A DNA stretch of 64,000 nucleotides from Synechococcus sp. CBW1002. GTDB lineage: Bacteria > Cyanobacteriota > Cyanobacteriia > PCC-6307 > Cyanobiaceae. Below, piece by piece: positions 18,173 through 26,654 of the stretch. Position numbers and translations under genes: made by a program. How positions within the stretch are numbered: the first letter of the stretch is position 1; each line of letters begins with the position of its first letter. Where the stretch lies: positions 2,170,001 to 2,234,000 of the forward strand of contig NZ_CP060398.1 of NCBI RefSeq assembly GCF_015840915.1, written 5' to 3'. A model generated the notes under the pieces. The model searched no databases, had not been told where the DNA came from, and saw nothing but the letters and a program-made list of their open reading frames with translations.

Positions 18173-18223
18173 GAATCAGGTCCGATGGGTGTCTCAGTCC
18201 TAAGCCCACAGCGTGCCAGGTGC

Positions 18224-19006
18224 TCAGGGGTCGTCCCGCAGCGGCGGGTGGCTCTTCTGGACTTCGCTTTCCTGCACCGTGAGGCGGCTGATCAGGATCC
18301 CCATCACAACCGCGATGTACAGCGGCCCCACCACGGTGAACAGCACCGTGAACATCTGCGCAGCTGGCGTCTGGGGCAGGATGTCGCCGAAACCCACGGT
18401 GCTGATACAGACAAAGGCGTAGTAGGTGAGACGCACAAAGTCGAGGTTCCACGGCACTTCCAATGAACTGGTCGGCCCTGGCAGGATGAGTGGCTTTTGA
18501 TCGCTGGCGCTGATGAAGCTGCCCGGCTGGAGGGTCTCCAGCACCGTCACCACCATGCCGGCCGTGAGGCCCAGCAGCAGGTAGCCGGCCACGGCCCCCA
18601 TCAACACCTTCTGGTTGATCAGCTTTTCCTCCGACAGGAACAGGATCAGCCGCTGCAGGCTCCAGGCGATGAAGCCGGTGATCAGCAGCAGCAGGGGAAG
18701 GCCGCTGTTGCGCACCTCCAGCGGCGTGAACGACCAGAACACCATCGACAGCAAGCAGGCCAGCCCCACCAGGCGGAAGGCCAGATCGTTGCTGCGGCGG
18801 CCGCCGGGCCGCAGCGTCTCGCGCAGCTGCAGGCTGAGAATCAGCAGCAGGAGTCCGTAAACAAGATGGGCCAGCCGGTTGAACGGAGCCGGCAGGCTCA
18901 GGCAGCCCAGGATGAACAGGTCGAGCAGCAGCAGGTTGCGGTAAAAGCGATGTCGGCGAGATCGCCGTCGATCCGGACTGAGATCAGTTGGACTCAGCAG
19001 ATGCAT
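18224..19006 (-). CDS. Ion channel family protein with K+ selectivity filter
   Basis: 260 residues. There are four hydrophobic segments in the first 150 residues and two more flanking a pore loop near residue 205. The filter reads STVGFGDILP, matching the T-V-G-(Y/F)-G-D potassium signature. There is no cytoplasmic RCK domain, so gating is not evident. The N-terminus is strongly basic (SPDRRRSRRHRFYRN), consistent with a cytoplasmic start. Transcribed toward the Nif11 gene and divergent from ftsH. Confidence 0.83.
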   Translation of the reverse strand: MHLLSPTDLSPDRRRSRRHRFYRNLLLLDLFILGCLSLPAPFNRLAHLVYGLLLLILSLQLRETLRPGGRRSNDLAFRLVGLACLLSMVFWSFTPLEVRNSGLPLLLLITGFIAWSLQRLILFLSEEKLINQKVLMGAVAGYLLLGLTAGMVVTVLETLQPGSFISASDQKPLILPGPTSSLEVPWNLDFVRLTYYAFVCISTVGFGDILPQTPAAQMFTVLFTVVGPLYIAVVMGILISRLTVQESEVQKSHPPLRDDP

Positions 19007-19119
19007 GCAGCCGCCTCGGTTGCCTGCATTGTGGGGCCGCCGTTCGGTTCTCCCACCCCGCCCTCGGGGCTCCCCTGCAGCAAGGACCCTTAGTTTGGTC
19101 AGACTACGGACGACTGACG

Positions 19120-21030
19120 ATGGCCATCCGCCAGGACGACAAAGGTCCGAACCGGCGCTTCGGAGTGATCAATCTGGTGTTGATCGGCTTCGGTGTGCTG
19201 TTGCTGTTCAGCAACTTCCTGCCGTCGCAGGGAATGCAGCAGGTGCCGCGGGTGCCCTATTCGCTGTTCATCGATCAGGTGAACGACGACAACGTCAAAC
19301 GTGCGTACATCACCCAGGACCAGATCCGCTACGAACTCAAGAGCCCTGAGGAAGAAGGCGCGCCCTCGGTGCTGGCCACGACCCCGATCTTCGACATGGA
19401 GTTACCCCAGCGCCTGGAGCAGCATGGGGTTGAATTCGCCGCTGCTCCTCCTAAAAAACCAAACTTTTTCACCACGCTGCTGAGCTGGGTGGTGCCTCCG
19501 CTGATCTTCATTCTGGTGCTTCAGTTCTTCGCCAGGAGAAGTGGCATGGGCGGCGGCGCCCAGGGAGCCCTCAGCTTCACCAAGAGCAAGGCCAAGGTCT
19601 ACGTGCCCGATGAGGAATCGCGCGTCACCTTCGCCGATGTGGCTGGCGTCGATGAGGCCAAGCAGGAGCTCACCGAGATCGTCGATTTTCTCAAGACCCC
19701 GGAGCGCTACGCCGCCATCGGCGCCCGCATTCCCAAGGGCGTGCTGCTGGTGGGTCCTCCCGGCACCGGCAAGACCCTGTTGTCCAAAGCAGTGGCCGGT
19801 GAGGCCGGTGTGCCCTTCTTCATCATCTCGGGCTCCGAGTTCGTCGAGCTGTTCGTCGGTGCCGGTGCCGCCAGGGTGCGGGACCTGTTCGAGGAAGCCA
19901 AGAAGAAAGCGCCCTGCATCATCTTCATCGACGAACTCGATGCCATCGGCAAGAGCCGCTCCGGGTCGATGGGTGTGGTCGGCGGCAATGATGAACGGGA
20001 GCAGACCCTCAACCAGCTGCTCACCGAGATGGACGGCTTCGCCGCTCAGGACAAGCCGGTGATCGTGCTGGCGGCCACCAACCAGCCCGAAACGCTCGAT
20101 GCCGCCCTGCTGAGGCCCGGCCGATTCGATCGCCAGGTCCTGGTGGATCGGCCTGATCTCTCAGGCCGCAAGATGATTCTCGACATCTATGCCAAGAAGG
20201 TGAAGTTGTCGGGCAGCGTTGATCTCGACAAGATCGCCCAGGCCACCAGTGGCTTCGCCGGCGCCGATCTGGCCAATCTGGTCAACGAGGCCGCCCTGCT
20301 GGCGGCCCGCGCCTACCGCACCAGTGTGGAGCAGGGCGACCTCAACGAAGCGATCGAACGGGTGGTGGCCGGCCTGGAGAAGAAGAGCCGAGTGCTCCAG
20401 CCCGATGAGAAGAAAGTGGTGGCTTATCACGAAGTGGGCCACGCCATCGTGGGTCACCTGATGCCAGGCGGCAGCAAGGTGGCGAAGATCTCGATCGTGC
20501 CGCGCGGCATGGCAGCCCTGGGGTACACGTTGCAGCTGCCGACGGAGGAACGCTTTCTCAACTCCAAGGGCGATCTCGAGGGGCAGATCGCCACATTGCT
20601 CGGGGGCCGCAGCGCTGAAGAGATCGTCTTCGGTGCCGTGACCACCGGCGCCGCCAATGATCTGCAGCGCGCCACCGACATCGCCGAGCAGATGGTGGGC
20701 ACCTACGGTATGAGCGAGACCCTCGGGCCCCTCGCCTACGACAAGCAGGGCGGCAGCCGCTTCCTCGGTGGGCCCAGCAACCCCCGCCGTGTCGTCAGTG
20801 ACGCCACCGCCCAGGCGATCGATAAGGAGGTGCGCACCCTGGTGGATCGGGCCCATGAACGGGCCCTGTCGATCCTGAACCACAACCGTGGGTTGCTCGA
20901 TTCGATCTCCGAGAAGATCCTCGAGAAGGAGGTGATCGAAGGCGACGATCTCAAGGATCTGCTCGCTTCCAGCACCATGCCCCAGGGGGAAGAGGCTGTC
21001 AGCTGTGCAGATCAGCTCAGCCCAGCCTGA
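19120..21030 (+). CDS. ftsH: ATP-dependent zinc metalloprotease FtsH
   Basis: Membrane AAA+ protease that degrades damaged membrane proteins, including photosystem II subunits in cyanobacteria. 636 residues from ATG 19120. TM1 is near residues 14-34 and TM2 near 112-135. The AAA domain has Walker A GPPGTGKT, Walker [12 protein letters not shown] and a second-region-of-homology GRFDRQV. The protease domain has HEVGH as zinc motif. Cyanobacteria carry about four FtsH paralogues; which one this is was not determined. The frame is open upstream to 18988, but this ATG gives the canonical N-terminus. Confidence 0.94.
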   Translation: MAIRQDDKGPNRRFGVINLVLIGFGVLLLFSNFLPSQGMQQVPRVPYSLFIDQVNDDNVKRAYITQDQIRYELKSPEEEGAPSVLATTPIFDMELPQRLEQHGVEFAAAPPKKPNFFTTLLSWVVPPLIFILVLQFFARRSGMGGGAQGALSFTKSKAKVYVPDEESRVTFADVAGVDEAKQELTEIVDFLKTPERYAAIGARIPKGVLLVGPPGTGKTLLSKAVAGEAGVPFFIISGSEFVELFVGAGAARVRDLFEEAKKKAPCIIFIDELDAIGKSRSGSMGVVGGNDEREQTLNQLLTEMDGFAAQDKPVIVLAATNQPETLDAALLRPGRFDRQVLVDRPDLSGRKMILDIYAKKVKLSGSVDLDKIAQATSGFAGADLANLVNEAALLAARAYRTSVEQGDLNEAIERVVAGLEKKSRVLQPDEKKVVAYHEVGHAIVGHLMPGGSKVAKISIVPRGMAALGYTLQLPTEERFLNSKGDLEGQIATLLGGRSAEEIVFGAVTTGAANDLQRATDIAEQMVGTYGMSETLGPLAYDKQGGSRFLGGPSNPRRVVSDATAQAIDKEVRTLVDRAHERALSILNHNRGLLDSISEKILEKEVIEGDDLKDLLASSTMPQGEEAVSCADQLSPA

Positions 21031-21128
21031 GTCCCAGACAGGGAAGCGTCCCGCCCCGGATGCTTCCGGGTCTCCGCCCTTGACGGCGGGGCCCCCAATC
21101 CCGGATAAGGGTTCTTTGAGATGGGGCG

Positions 21129-22085
21129 ATGACCTCCCAGCTCTCCAGCCTCGCCTCGCTGCTGAGCGGCCTGCGCGGATCGGATCTCCTCTCCTCCGCT
21201 GATCTGAGCGGCGATCAGACCCTGGCCCTGCTGCAGCTGGCCGCCGAACTCAAGAGTGGACAACGCCGCATCGACCTGGGCGGCAAGACGCTGGGCCTGA
21301 TCTTCACCAAGGCCTCAACCCGCACCCGGGTGAGCTTCACGGTGGCGATGGCGCGCCTTGGGGGGCAGACGGTCGATCTCCACCCCTCGGTCACCCAGGT
21401 GGGGCGCGGAGAGCCGGTGGCGGATACGGCCCGGGTGCTGAGCCGTTACGTGGATGCCCTGGCGATCCGCACCTTCGCCCAGCAGGAGCTGGCCGAGTAC
21501 GCGCACTGGGCCTCCATCCCGGTGATCAATGCCCTCACCGACCTGGAACATCCCTGCCAGGCCCTGGCCGATTACCTCACCCTGCAGGACTCCTTCGGGG
21601 AGATCGAGGGCCTGACCCTGGCCTACGTCGGCGACGGCAACAACGTGGCCCATTCCCTCCTGATCGCCGGCGCCTTGCTGGGGGTGAACGTGCGGGTGGG
21701 CTGTCCGGAGGGGTTTCTGCCCGATCCGGCCGTGGTGGAGCAGGCCCGAAGCCTGGCCGGAGATCGCTGCCGCCTGGAGGTGCTGCACGATCCGGTGGCA
21801 ACCGTGCGCGGCGCCCAGGCGCTCTATACCGATGTGTGGGCCTCAATGGGCCAGGAGCAGGAGCAGACGGAACGCGAGCGGGCCTTTGCGGGCTGGTGTC
21901 TGGATGAAGCGCTCCTTTCCGAAGCGGACAGTCGGGCGATCGTGCTGCATTGCCTGCCGGCCCACCGCGGCGAAGAGATCAGTGCCGGCGTGATTGAGGG
22001 TGACGCCAGCCGGGTGTTTGATCAGGCGGAGAACCGCTTGCATGTGCAGCAGGCCCTGCTGGCGGCGGTGCTGGGGGCGTTCTGA
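21129..22085 (+). CDS. argF: Ornithine carbamoyltransferase
   Basis: Makes citrulline from ornithine and carbamoyl phosphate in arginine synthesis. 318 residues. The carbamoyl-phosphate-binding STRTRVSF motif lies near residue 60 and HPCQALADYLTL near residue 140. The ornithine loop DVWASMGQE is near residue 237, and HCLPAHRGEEIS near residue 275 contains the catalytic cysteine. All key motifs are intact. Lies 98 bp after ftsH on the same strand. Confidence 0.94.
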   Translation: MTSQLSSLASLLSGLRGSDLLSSADLSGDQTLALLQLAAELKSGQRRIDLGGKTLGLIFTKASTRTRVSFTVAMARLGGQTVDLHPSVTQVGRGEPVADTARVLSRYVDALAIRTFAQQELAEYAHWASIPVINALTDLEHPCQALADYLTLQDSFGEIEGLTLAYVGDGNNVAHSLLIAGALLGVNVRVGCPEGFLPDPAVVEQARSLAGDRCRLEVLHDPVATVRGAQALYTDVWASMGQEQEQTERERAFAGWCLDEALLSEADSRAIVLHCLPAHRGEEISAGVIEGDASRVFDQAENRLHVQQALLAAVLGAF

Positions 22086-22141
22086 GTGGCTCCGGGTTCC
22101 AATCCGGCCGGCCGATCTCTGGACAAAAGTGGCCCCAGAGC

Positions 22142-22155
22142 GATACAGATGTATC
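22142..22155 (+). promoter_or_regulatory. Candidate LexA operator upstream of lexA
   Basis: GATACAGATGTATC is a perfect 5+5 inverted repeat around a 4-bp centre. It resembles the cyanobacterial/Gram-positive SOS-box plan (RGTAC-N4-GTWC-like) and lies about 17 bp upstream of the lexA start, so it may mediate autorepression. It differs from the consensus at the second base of each arm, so LexA binding is inference. Confidence 0.45.
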
Positions 22156-22171
22156 AGGTGCTCGATGATCT

Positions 22172-22807
22172 GTGCCGGTACTCCCTCCTCCTGCCGCTTC
22201 CACCCTGGAAACGCTCACATCGGCCCAGCGCGAGTTGTACGACTGGCTGGAGGGGTATATCGCCGCCCATCGCCACAGTCCTTCGATCCGGCAGATGATG
22301 CAGGCGATGGGCCTGCGTTCGCCGGCCCCGATCCAGAGCCGGCTGAGGCATCTGCAGCAGAAGGGCTGGATCACCTGGCAGGAGGGCCAGGCCCGCACTC
22401 TGCAGCTGCTGGGCGAGCGCTCCGAGGGAATTCCGGTGCTTGGTGCTGTAGCGGCCGGAGGCCTGGTGGAAACCTTCGACGATGTCCAGGACCGGCTCGA
22501 CATCGCGCCGCTGCTGGAAAGTCGTGGCCTGTTTGCCCTCACCGTGAATGGAGACTCGATGGTGGGCGCCCACATCGCTGACGGTGACATGGTGCTGATG
22601 GAACCGGTCAGCGATGCCAGCCGAATTCGGCCCGGCACCATCGTCAGCGCCCAGGTGCCCGGCAGCGGGACCACACTCAAGCACTTCCATCCCGATGGAA
22701 CCCAGATCCGCTTGGAGGCCGCCAATCCCGCCTACGAACCGATCGTGCTGCCCGCCGACCAGGTGCTGATCCAGGGTCGCCTCGTGGCCGTGTGGCGCCA
22801 GCTTTGA
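22172..22807 (+). CDS. lexA: LexA repressor / self-cleaving S24 peptidase
   Basis: 211 residues from GTG 22172. The winged-helix DNA-binding domain occupies residues 15-75 (TSAQRELYDWLEGYIAAHRH, SPSIRQMMQAMG). The autocleavage site Ala95-Gly96 lies in GAVAAGGLVE. The serine-lysine dyad is present as Ser129 (VNGDSMVGAHI) and Lys170 (GTTLKHFH). Spacings are close to those of E. coli LexA, so RecA-stimulated cleavage is plausible. In some cyanobacteria LexA controls carbon or redox genes rather than SOS; the target set here is unknown. Confidence 0.9.
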   Translation: MPVLPPPAASTLETLTSAQRELYDWLEGYIAAHRHSPSIRQMMQAMGLRSPAPIQSRLRHLQQKGWITWQEGQARTLQLLGERSEGIPVLGAVAAGGLVETFDDVQDRLDIAPLLESRGLFALTVNGDSMVGAHIADGDMVLMEPVSDASRIRPGTIVSAQVPGSGTTLKHFHPDGTQIRLEAANPAYEPIVLPADQVLIQGRLVAVWRQL

Positions 22808-22933
22808 GTCTGCACAACAGCTCGACGGAACCCATCAAGCCAGGACAGGCCGCGGTGTAAAGTCTCCTGGCGAGCGACGGGGCTCTCCGGGCCAAGCGAA
22901 GTCACCAGAACTTCGTTCGTTTCTTGCAAGCAT

Positions 22934-23006
22934 GGGGCCATAGCTCAGCTGGTAGAGCACCTGCATGGCATGCAGGGGGTCAGCGGTTCGAATCCGCTTG
23001 GCTCCA
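22934..23006 (+). tRNA. tRNA-Ala (anticodon GGC)
   Basis: A 73-nt cloverleaf can be folded. The acceptor stem is GGGGCCA/TGGCTCC with one G-T pair. The D arm contains GCTCAGCTGGTAGAGC. The anticodon stem CCTGC/GCAGG encloses loop ATGGCAT (anticodon GGC). The T arm contains GGTTCGAATCC. Discriminator A; CCA is not encoded. Confidence 0.96.
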
Positions 23007-23103
23007 TTAATCACTGTTTTTGTTTGGGCTTGTTTCAACAAGATATTTGGTTGAATTTGGTTTCAACTTTATATTTTAATTCAATTTTTCGTACTCGGCT
23101 CTC
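23007..23103. other. AT-rich intergenic tract after tRNA-Ala
   Basis: Immediately 3' of tRNA-Ala the composition switches from GC-rich to strongly A/T-rich, with runs such as GTTTTTGTTTGG and TTTATATTTTAATTC, and with no open frame. No direct repeat of the tRNA 3' end is visible nearby, so a completed integrative element is not supported. It may be a UP-like or terminator-rich spacer, or a remnant of acquired DNA. Confidence 0.5.
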
Positions 23104-23128
23104 TCTCCAATTCATTGGAGAATTTTTA
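23104..23128 (+). terminator. Rho-independent terminator-like hairpin
   Basis: TCTCCAAT-TC-ATTGGAGA is an 8-bp inverted repeat followed by ATTTTTA. It would end transcription from tRNA-Ala about 100 bases downstream. The loop is formally only 2 nt, so the lower six pairs would form in practice. Confidence 0.5.
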
Positions 23129-23186
23129 TGGGGCCTCTCTGGGTGCCCTCAAGCCTGACTTCGTTGACCATCTGTGGCCTGGCAAC

Positions 23187-23612
23187 TCACGGATAACGCC
23201 CGGCCCCTGCTGGGGTTGTGACCGGCACCACCTTCATCCCGATCGGTGCCAGGGCGATCAAAGCCAGCTTGATGTGCTGGATGCCGAAGGGAATTCCCAC
23301 GATGGTCACAAAGCAGGCCAAGGCGGAGCTGAGGTGGCCGATCGCCAGCCACCAGCCGGCCAGCAGGAACCAGATCAGGTTCCCCACCAACCCCAGCGGC
23401 CCCGTTCCGAAGTCGCCCTGGCCGGTGAGCTCCCGACGACTGACGGCCTCATAGCCGAACGGCCAGAACGCGAAGTTGCCGATCACGAAGCAGGCGCGCG
23501 CCCAGGGAATCCCCACGATCGTGAGGGCGGCGACGAGGCCTGCCAGCCACCATCCCACCCCCATCACAAAGCCGCCGAGGACAAACCAGAGGATGTTGAG
23601 AAGGAGGCTCAC
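23187..23612 (-). CDS. YccF domain inner-membrane protein
   Basis: About 141 residues with two repeats of the YccF-type unit. Each has a hydrophobic helix followed by a TIVGIP motif (LTIVGIPWARACFVIGNFAFWPFG and FVTIVGIPFGIQHIKLALIAL). The chosen GTG at 23612 (MSLLLNILWFVLGGF) matches the family N-terminus; an ATG at 23666 would add an 18-residue polar extension. Function unknown; membrane location by topology. Convergent to the tRNA-Ala unit. Confidence 0.8.
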   Translation of the reverse strand: MSLLLNILWFVLGGFVMGVGWWLAGLVAALTIVGIPWARACFVIGNFAFWPFGYEAVSRRELTGQGDFGTGPLGLVGNLIWFLLAGWWLAIGHLSSALACFVTIVGIPFGIQHIKLALIALAPIGMKVVPVTTPAGAGRYP

Positions 23613-23764
23613 GCTGGAACAGGCAGGTTGCTGCTGATCGGTAGCCACACGATGACCTCCATCCAAGGCGATGACCAGCGCACGGGCAGTTCCCGTGCTG
23701 ACCCCACACCCCCTGGTGGGGCCGTCAGGGCGGCGCTACGACCGGCTCCCCTTCCCTGGCCGTC

Positions 23765-24313
23765 ATGGTGTCGACGACGCGCCCGTTACTTCCTGGCATC
23801 ACCGCGGTTCGGGTGGCCCTTGGGCTGGCCTGTCTGGGCCTGGCAGCCCTGGCCCCAGCGGCGGAGGCGGCAGGCCTGATGCGGCTGCGGCGCACGGATC
23901 GCGTCCTGCCGGGCAGTGGCGATCCTGTCTGGGCACTGCAGCTGGAGCTGCCGGGAGAACCCCTGCGGTCCTATGCGGCCCTTGCGGGACGGGCGGATCG
24001 GCAGCAGGCAGATCGCCATCGCCTCGGCAGCCGCTCACCCCTGCCCCCCGGGCACTACCGCGTCTCCGAGATCGTCTCCCTGGCAGGGTCCGATGATCTG
24101 CCGGTTGAGCTGGGCCGCATCAGCTGGATCGGCCTGGAGCCGCAGTTCCCCACCGATCGCCGTGCCCTCGGCATCCATCTCGATCCAAGCGCGGGGCATG
24201 GCAGCGAGAGCGGCACCGATGGCTGCATCGGCATGATCCATGCAGATGATCTGCTGACGCTGACGGCGTTGCTGCAGCAGCACGGGGTGAGCGAACTTGA
24301 AGTGCTGCCCTGA
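23765..24313 (+). CDS. L,D-transpeptidase family (YkuD) exported protein
   Basis: 182 residues. A signal peptide (ALGLACLGLAALAPAAEAA, to about residue 36) is followed by a compact YkuD-like domain. The catalytic signature HxnSxGCxx(M) is visible as GIHLDPSAGHG followed by ESGTDGCIGMIHADD, with Cys155-region nucleophile and preceding His. Such enzymes cross-link peptidoglycan or anchor proteins in the periplasm. No LysM or other cell-wall-binding module is present. Confidence 0.75.
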   Translation: MVSTTRPLLPGITAVRVALGLACLGLAALAPAAEAAGLMRLRRTDRVLPGSGDPVWALQLELPGEPLRSYAALAGRADRQQADRHRLGSRSPLPPGHYRVSEIVSLAGSDDLPVELGRISWIGLEPQFPTDRRALGIHLDPSAGHGSESGTDGCIGMIHADDLLTLTALLQQHGVSELEVLP

Positions 24314-24421
24314 GGGCTCCTGTGAGCCCGAGGCAGGTCGCACCTCCAGGCCAAGACATCCAACACCGCGGACAAGACCACGGCAGATTGTCCCTCTTCC
24401 ATCTCTGGAACTGGGCAAGGC

Positions 24422-24646
24422 ATGACCGGCAACCTCGCCGCCATCGGCTTTCTGTTCACCTGGGTGCTGGGCTGGGGCATCGGCGGCTCCCTGATCGACG
24501 CCGCACTGCTCCACGTCGGTGTCTACTCGCTCGAGACCGGTCAGCTGGGCACCCTCGCCACCTTCGTGGGCTGGACAGTGGTGTGGGGAGGATTGGGCTG
24601 GTGGCTCTACGAGCGGCTCACCGCAACGCCCTCGTCGTCGGATTGA
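24422..24646 (+). CDS. Small two-helix membrane protein, unknown
   Basis: 74 residues with two hydrophobic segments (about 4-30 and 45-62), both rich in Trp and Gly (FTWVLGWGIGGSLIDAALL and FVGWTVVWGGLGWWLYERL). It ends in a short Ser-rich tail. Not recognised. Start ATG 24422 lies 108 bp after the L,D-transpeptidase-like gene on the same strand. Confidence 0.65.
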   Translation: MTGNLAAIGFLFTWVLGWGIGGSLIDAALLHVGVYSLETGQLGTLATFVGWTVVWGGLGWWLYERLTATPSSSD

Positions 24647-25081
24647 GTGATGCCTGGCAGAGGCTTGGTCGCTGCCTGGCAGAGGCGTGACCGGTGCTGG
24701 TTCGCTGATCAGCCAGAGCGGCATTGGATGGGTGTCCGCTGACCAAGGCATCCGGTCGCGATCCCGTTGAACCCGCCGGGACCACCCCAGACGCATCGCC
24801 AGACAGCCGTACGACCGCGCTCCACAGCACCAGGGGAAGCGGCCGAGCCCGTGGCAGCGACCTCACGGGGCTCATGCGTGAACCAGCGGATTAGCCATCA
24901 TCGGACAGAGATGTGCTTAAAGACACACGCGAGAGGGCATGTTCATGCCGATTTGACGTGTTGAAAACCTGATCACGATGCCATCGTGATCAGCACTGGG
25001 CATCAAGAAAGATCACGTCAGATTGGCGCAGCTTCCGGCGAGGTGATCACACTGGTGTTGCGCTGAATCGATCCACAGCTG
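24647..25081. other. 435-bp non-coding stretch
   Basis: No convincing gene: a 65-codon frame starting at 24767 has no recognisable features. The region contains the 25-bp palindrome listed separately, plus further GATCA words on either side of it (for example AAGATCACGTCAGATTGG after it). It may be a regulatory spacer for the gene at 25082. Confidence 0.5.
24969..24993. promoter_or_regulatory. Perfect 25-bp palindrome, operator-like
   Basis: CTGATCACGATG, one central C, then CATCGTGATCAG: twelve base pairs of perfect dyad symmetry. No T tract follows on either strand, so it is not a typical intrinsic terminator. It lies about 90 bp upstream of the small frame at 25082. The regulator is unknown. 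Confidence 0.5.
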
Positions 25082-25381
25082 ATGACGTCTTACCTCACCT
25101 GGCGGCGGACCGTCCTGCTATCCACCCTGGACGGGCTGATGGCCAGCAACGCCGCCACGCCCGCCCACGGGTCCACCCTCCAGGCGGCAGACCAGGGCAA
25201 TGAGGCCGAGACCAACGGGGTGTTCGAGCGTCTTGAACGGGAGCTGTCGCGCTGCATGCCCGTGGCCGAAATCGCTGCCACCACCTCGGATCTGCTCACG
25301 TCGCGGCGCTGCACCTCCTCTCCGGCACGGCTGCGGATGCTCGATGGCTTCCGCCGTCATCTTCTGGTGCGTCAGTCCTGA
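25082..25381 (+). CDS. Hypothetical protein, 99 residues (weak)
   Basis: An ATG-initiated frame (MTSYLTWRRTVLLSTLDGL). The central part is acidic and helical (NGVFERLERELSRCMPVAEIA) and the C-terminus is basic (MLDGFRRHLLVRQS). The amino-acid balance is protein-like and better than the opposite-strand frames, but no domain is recognised and it may not be expressed. Confidence 0.35.
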   Translation: MTSYLTWRRTVLLSTLDGLMASNAATPAHGSTLQAADQGNEAETNGVFERLERELSRCMPVAEIAATTSDLLTSRRCTSSPARLRMLDGFRRHLLVRQS

Positions 25382-25543
25382 GTTGAGCCGCTGGCAAGAC
25401 AGCCCCAAAGAGGCTGATCGAAATCAAGCCGTTCCAATCAAACGAGATGACATCATCAGAGCAAAACGAACCACTAAAAGGTCTGGGTCCAGCCAGGAGC
25501 GTGTTGACGGGATACTCGAAGTAGCGATCCTTCAGCTGCAGAT

Positions 25544-25897
25544 CTATGCCTGCGGCATGCTGGCGTCGGCAGCCTCTTTGGCCGCGTCGAAATGTGCCGC
25601 CAGAACGGCATCAGCTCTGGTGAGGCCATCCACTTTATGTGTGAAGATCTCGGCCTCGACATGGCCCCAACCGAGCTGAAACTCGGCGTGATGGCCCTGG
25701 CGTTCACAGATCTCACCAGCCTGATTCACCCACGCCAGGGCGGAGACAAAGTCCGGGAAGGTCCAGGCCTTGCGCAGGTGGTGGGCGTCCACCACCTCCC
25801 AGCCCGGCAGTTCCTGCAGCACGGCGTCGCATTCCTCTGGGGTGAGGGTGGGCGCCCCGTCCCGGCAGGGAACGCAGGTCTCATCTCCGAGGGCCAT
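25544..25897 (-). CDS. Pterin-4a-carbinolamine dehydratase family protein
   Basis: 117 residues from ATG 25897. The PCD/DCoH fold signature is present: LQELPGWEVVDAHHLRKAW, FVSALAWVNQAGEICERQGHH, then LGWGHVEAEIFTHKVDGLTRAD. The HH pair and the T-H-x-x-G-L-T element are the conserved active-site parts. In bacteria without aromatic hydroxylases such proteins may have other pterin-related or Rubisco-associated roles; nothing here decides it. The longer upstream frame is not needed and overlaps the next gene. Confidence 0.87.
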   Translation of the reverse strand: MALGDETCVPCRDGAPTLTPEECDAVLQELPGWEVVDAHHLRKAWTFPDFVSALAWVNQAGEICERQGHHAEFQLGWGHVEAEIFTHKVDGLTRADAVLAAHFDAAKEAADASMPQA

Positions 25898-25960
25898 GGG
25901 GTGTCGCGCGTTGCTGCCGCAAGTATGGGCAGAATTCCCATCGCGCCGCCGCTCCTGACC

Positions 25961-26404
25961 ATGCTTCTGCGCCTGCTTCTGCCCCTGTTGATTGTGCTCC
26001 TGGTGGGCTGGGGCGCACCGTCCGCGGCCCTGGCCTCGATGTTTCACCTGGAAGGACCGTTGCCGGCTGATCTCGGCATCCACGGAGGCTCGCTGTCACC
26101 CTGTGCCAGCTCAGCGCACTGCGCGCGTCAGAACTGGTCGGTTGCCGATCCCGATGCTGCCGTGGAGTTCCTGGCATCCCGGCTTGAGGCCACCGAAGCG
26201 ATCCGCATCGTGGAGCGTCAGTCCAACTACCTGCATGCCACCGCCACCAGCAGCCTATTCGGCTTCGTGGACGATCTCGAGCTCCTGGCGGATCCTGTCC
26301 ACCAGCAGGTGCAGGCCCGCTCCGTATCGCGGCTCGGGGATTCCGATCTCGGGGTCAACGCCCGTCGCCTGGAGTGGCTCAGCACAGCTCTGGAGCGTGA
26401 CTGA
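25961..26404 (+). CDS. DUF1499 domain exported protein
   Basis: 147 residues. A signal peptide (LLLPLLIVLLVGWGAPSAALA, to about residue 25) precedes a DUF1499 domain. Visible features are LSPCASSAHCARQNW, IVERQSNYLHATATSSLFGFVDDLEL and the ARSVSRLGDSDLGVNARRLE element with the conserved S-R-x-G-x-x-D-x-G-x-N-R-R pattern. Function unknown; predicted periplasmic or lumenal. Divergent from the PCD gene, with 63 bp between starts. Confidence 0.87.
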   Translation: MLLRLLLPLLIVLLVGWGAPSAALASMFHLEGPLPADLGIHGGSLSPCASSAHCARQNWSVADPDAAVEFLASRLEATEAIRIVERQSNYLHATATSSLFGFVDDLELLADPVHQQVQARSVSRLGDSDLGVNARRLEWLSTALERD

Positions 26405-26487
26405 ACTCTTGTCAGGGCACGGGGCTGGCCTCGGCAACCGCTTCTCGACCCAGGCTCAAGAAGCAGGTGACAGGAGTCTCGCCCCAA

Positions 26488-26561
26488 CGCCCCCTGATGG
26501 ATTCGAACCATCGACCGGCTGCTTAGAAGGCAGCTGCTCTATCCGGCTGAGCTAAGGGAGC
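26488..26561 (-). tRNA. tRNA-Arg (anticodon TCT)
   Basis: A 74-nt cloverleaf on the minus strand. Acceptor GCTCCCT/AGGGGGC. D arm GCTCAGCCGGATAGAGC. Anticodon stem GCTGC/GCAGC with loop CTTCTAA (anticodon TCT, reading AGA/AGG). T arm GGTTCGAATCC. Discriminator G, CCA not encoded. Confidence 0.96.
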
Positions 26562-26654
26562 TCACTGGCCTGGGCCAGGTCTTCCAATGATGCCTTGTGG
26601 GCAGGTGCCCGTGCTGGTGGGACGTAGATTGGTCAACCCTGCGATTTTCGCGCC

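Noticed and set aside
22934-23186. Integrated element at tRNA-Ala
   Set aside because: No integrase, no direct repeat of the tRNA 3' end and no cargo; only an AT-rich spacer is present.
24767-24964. Plus-strand frame of 65 codons
   Set aside because: Pro/His/Arg-rich low-quality translation in a region dominated by palindromic signals.
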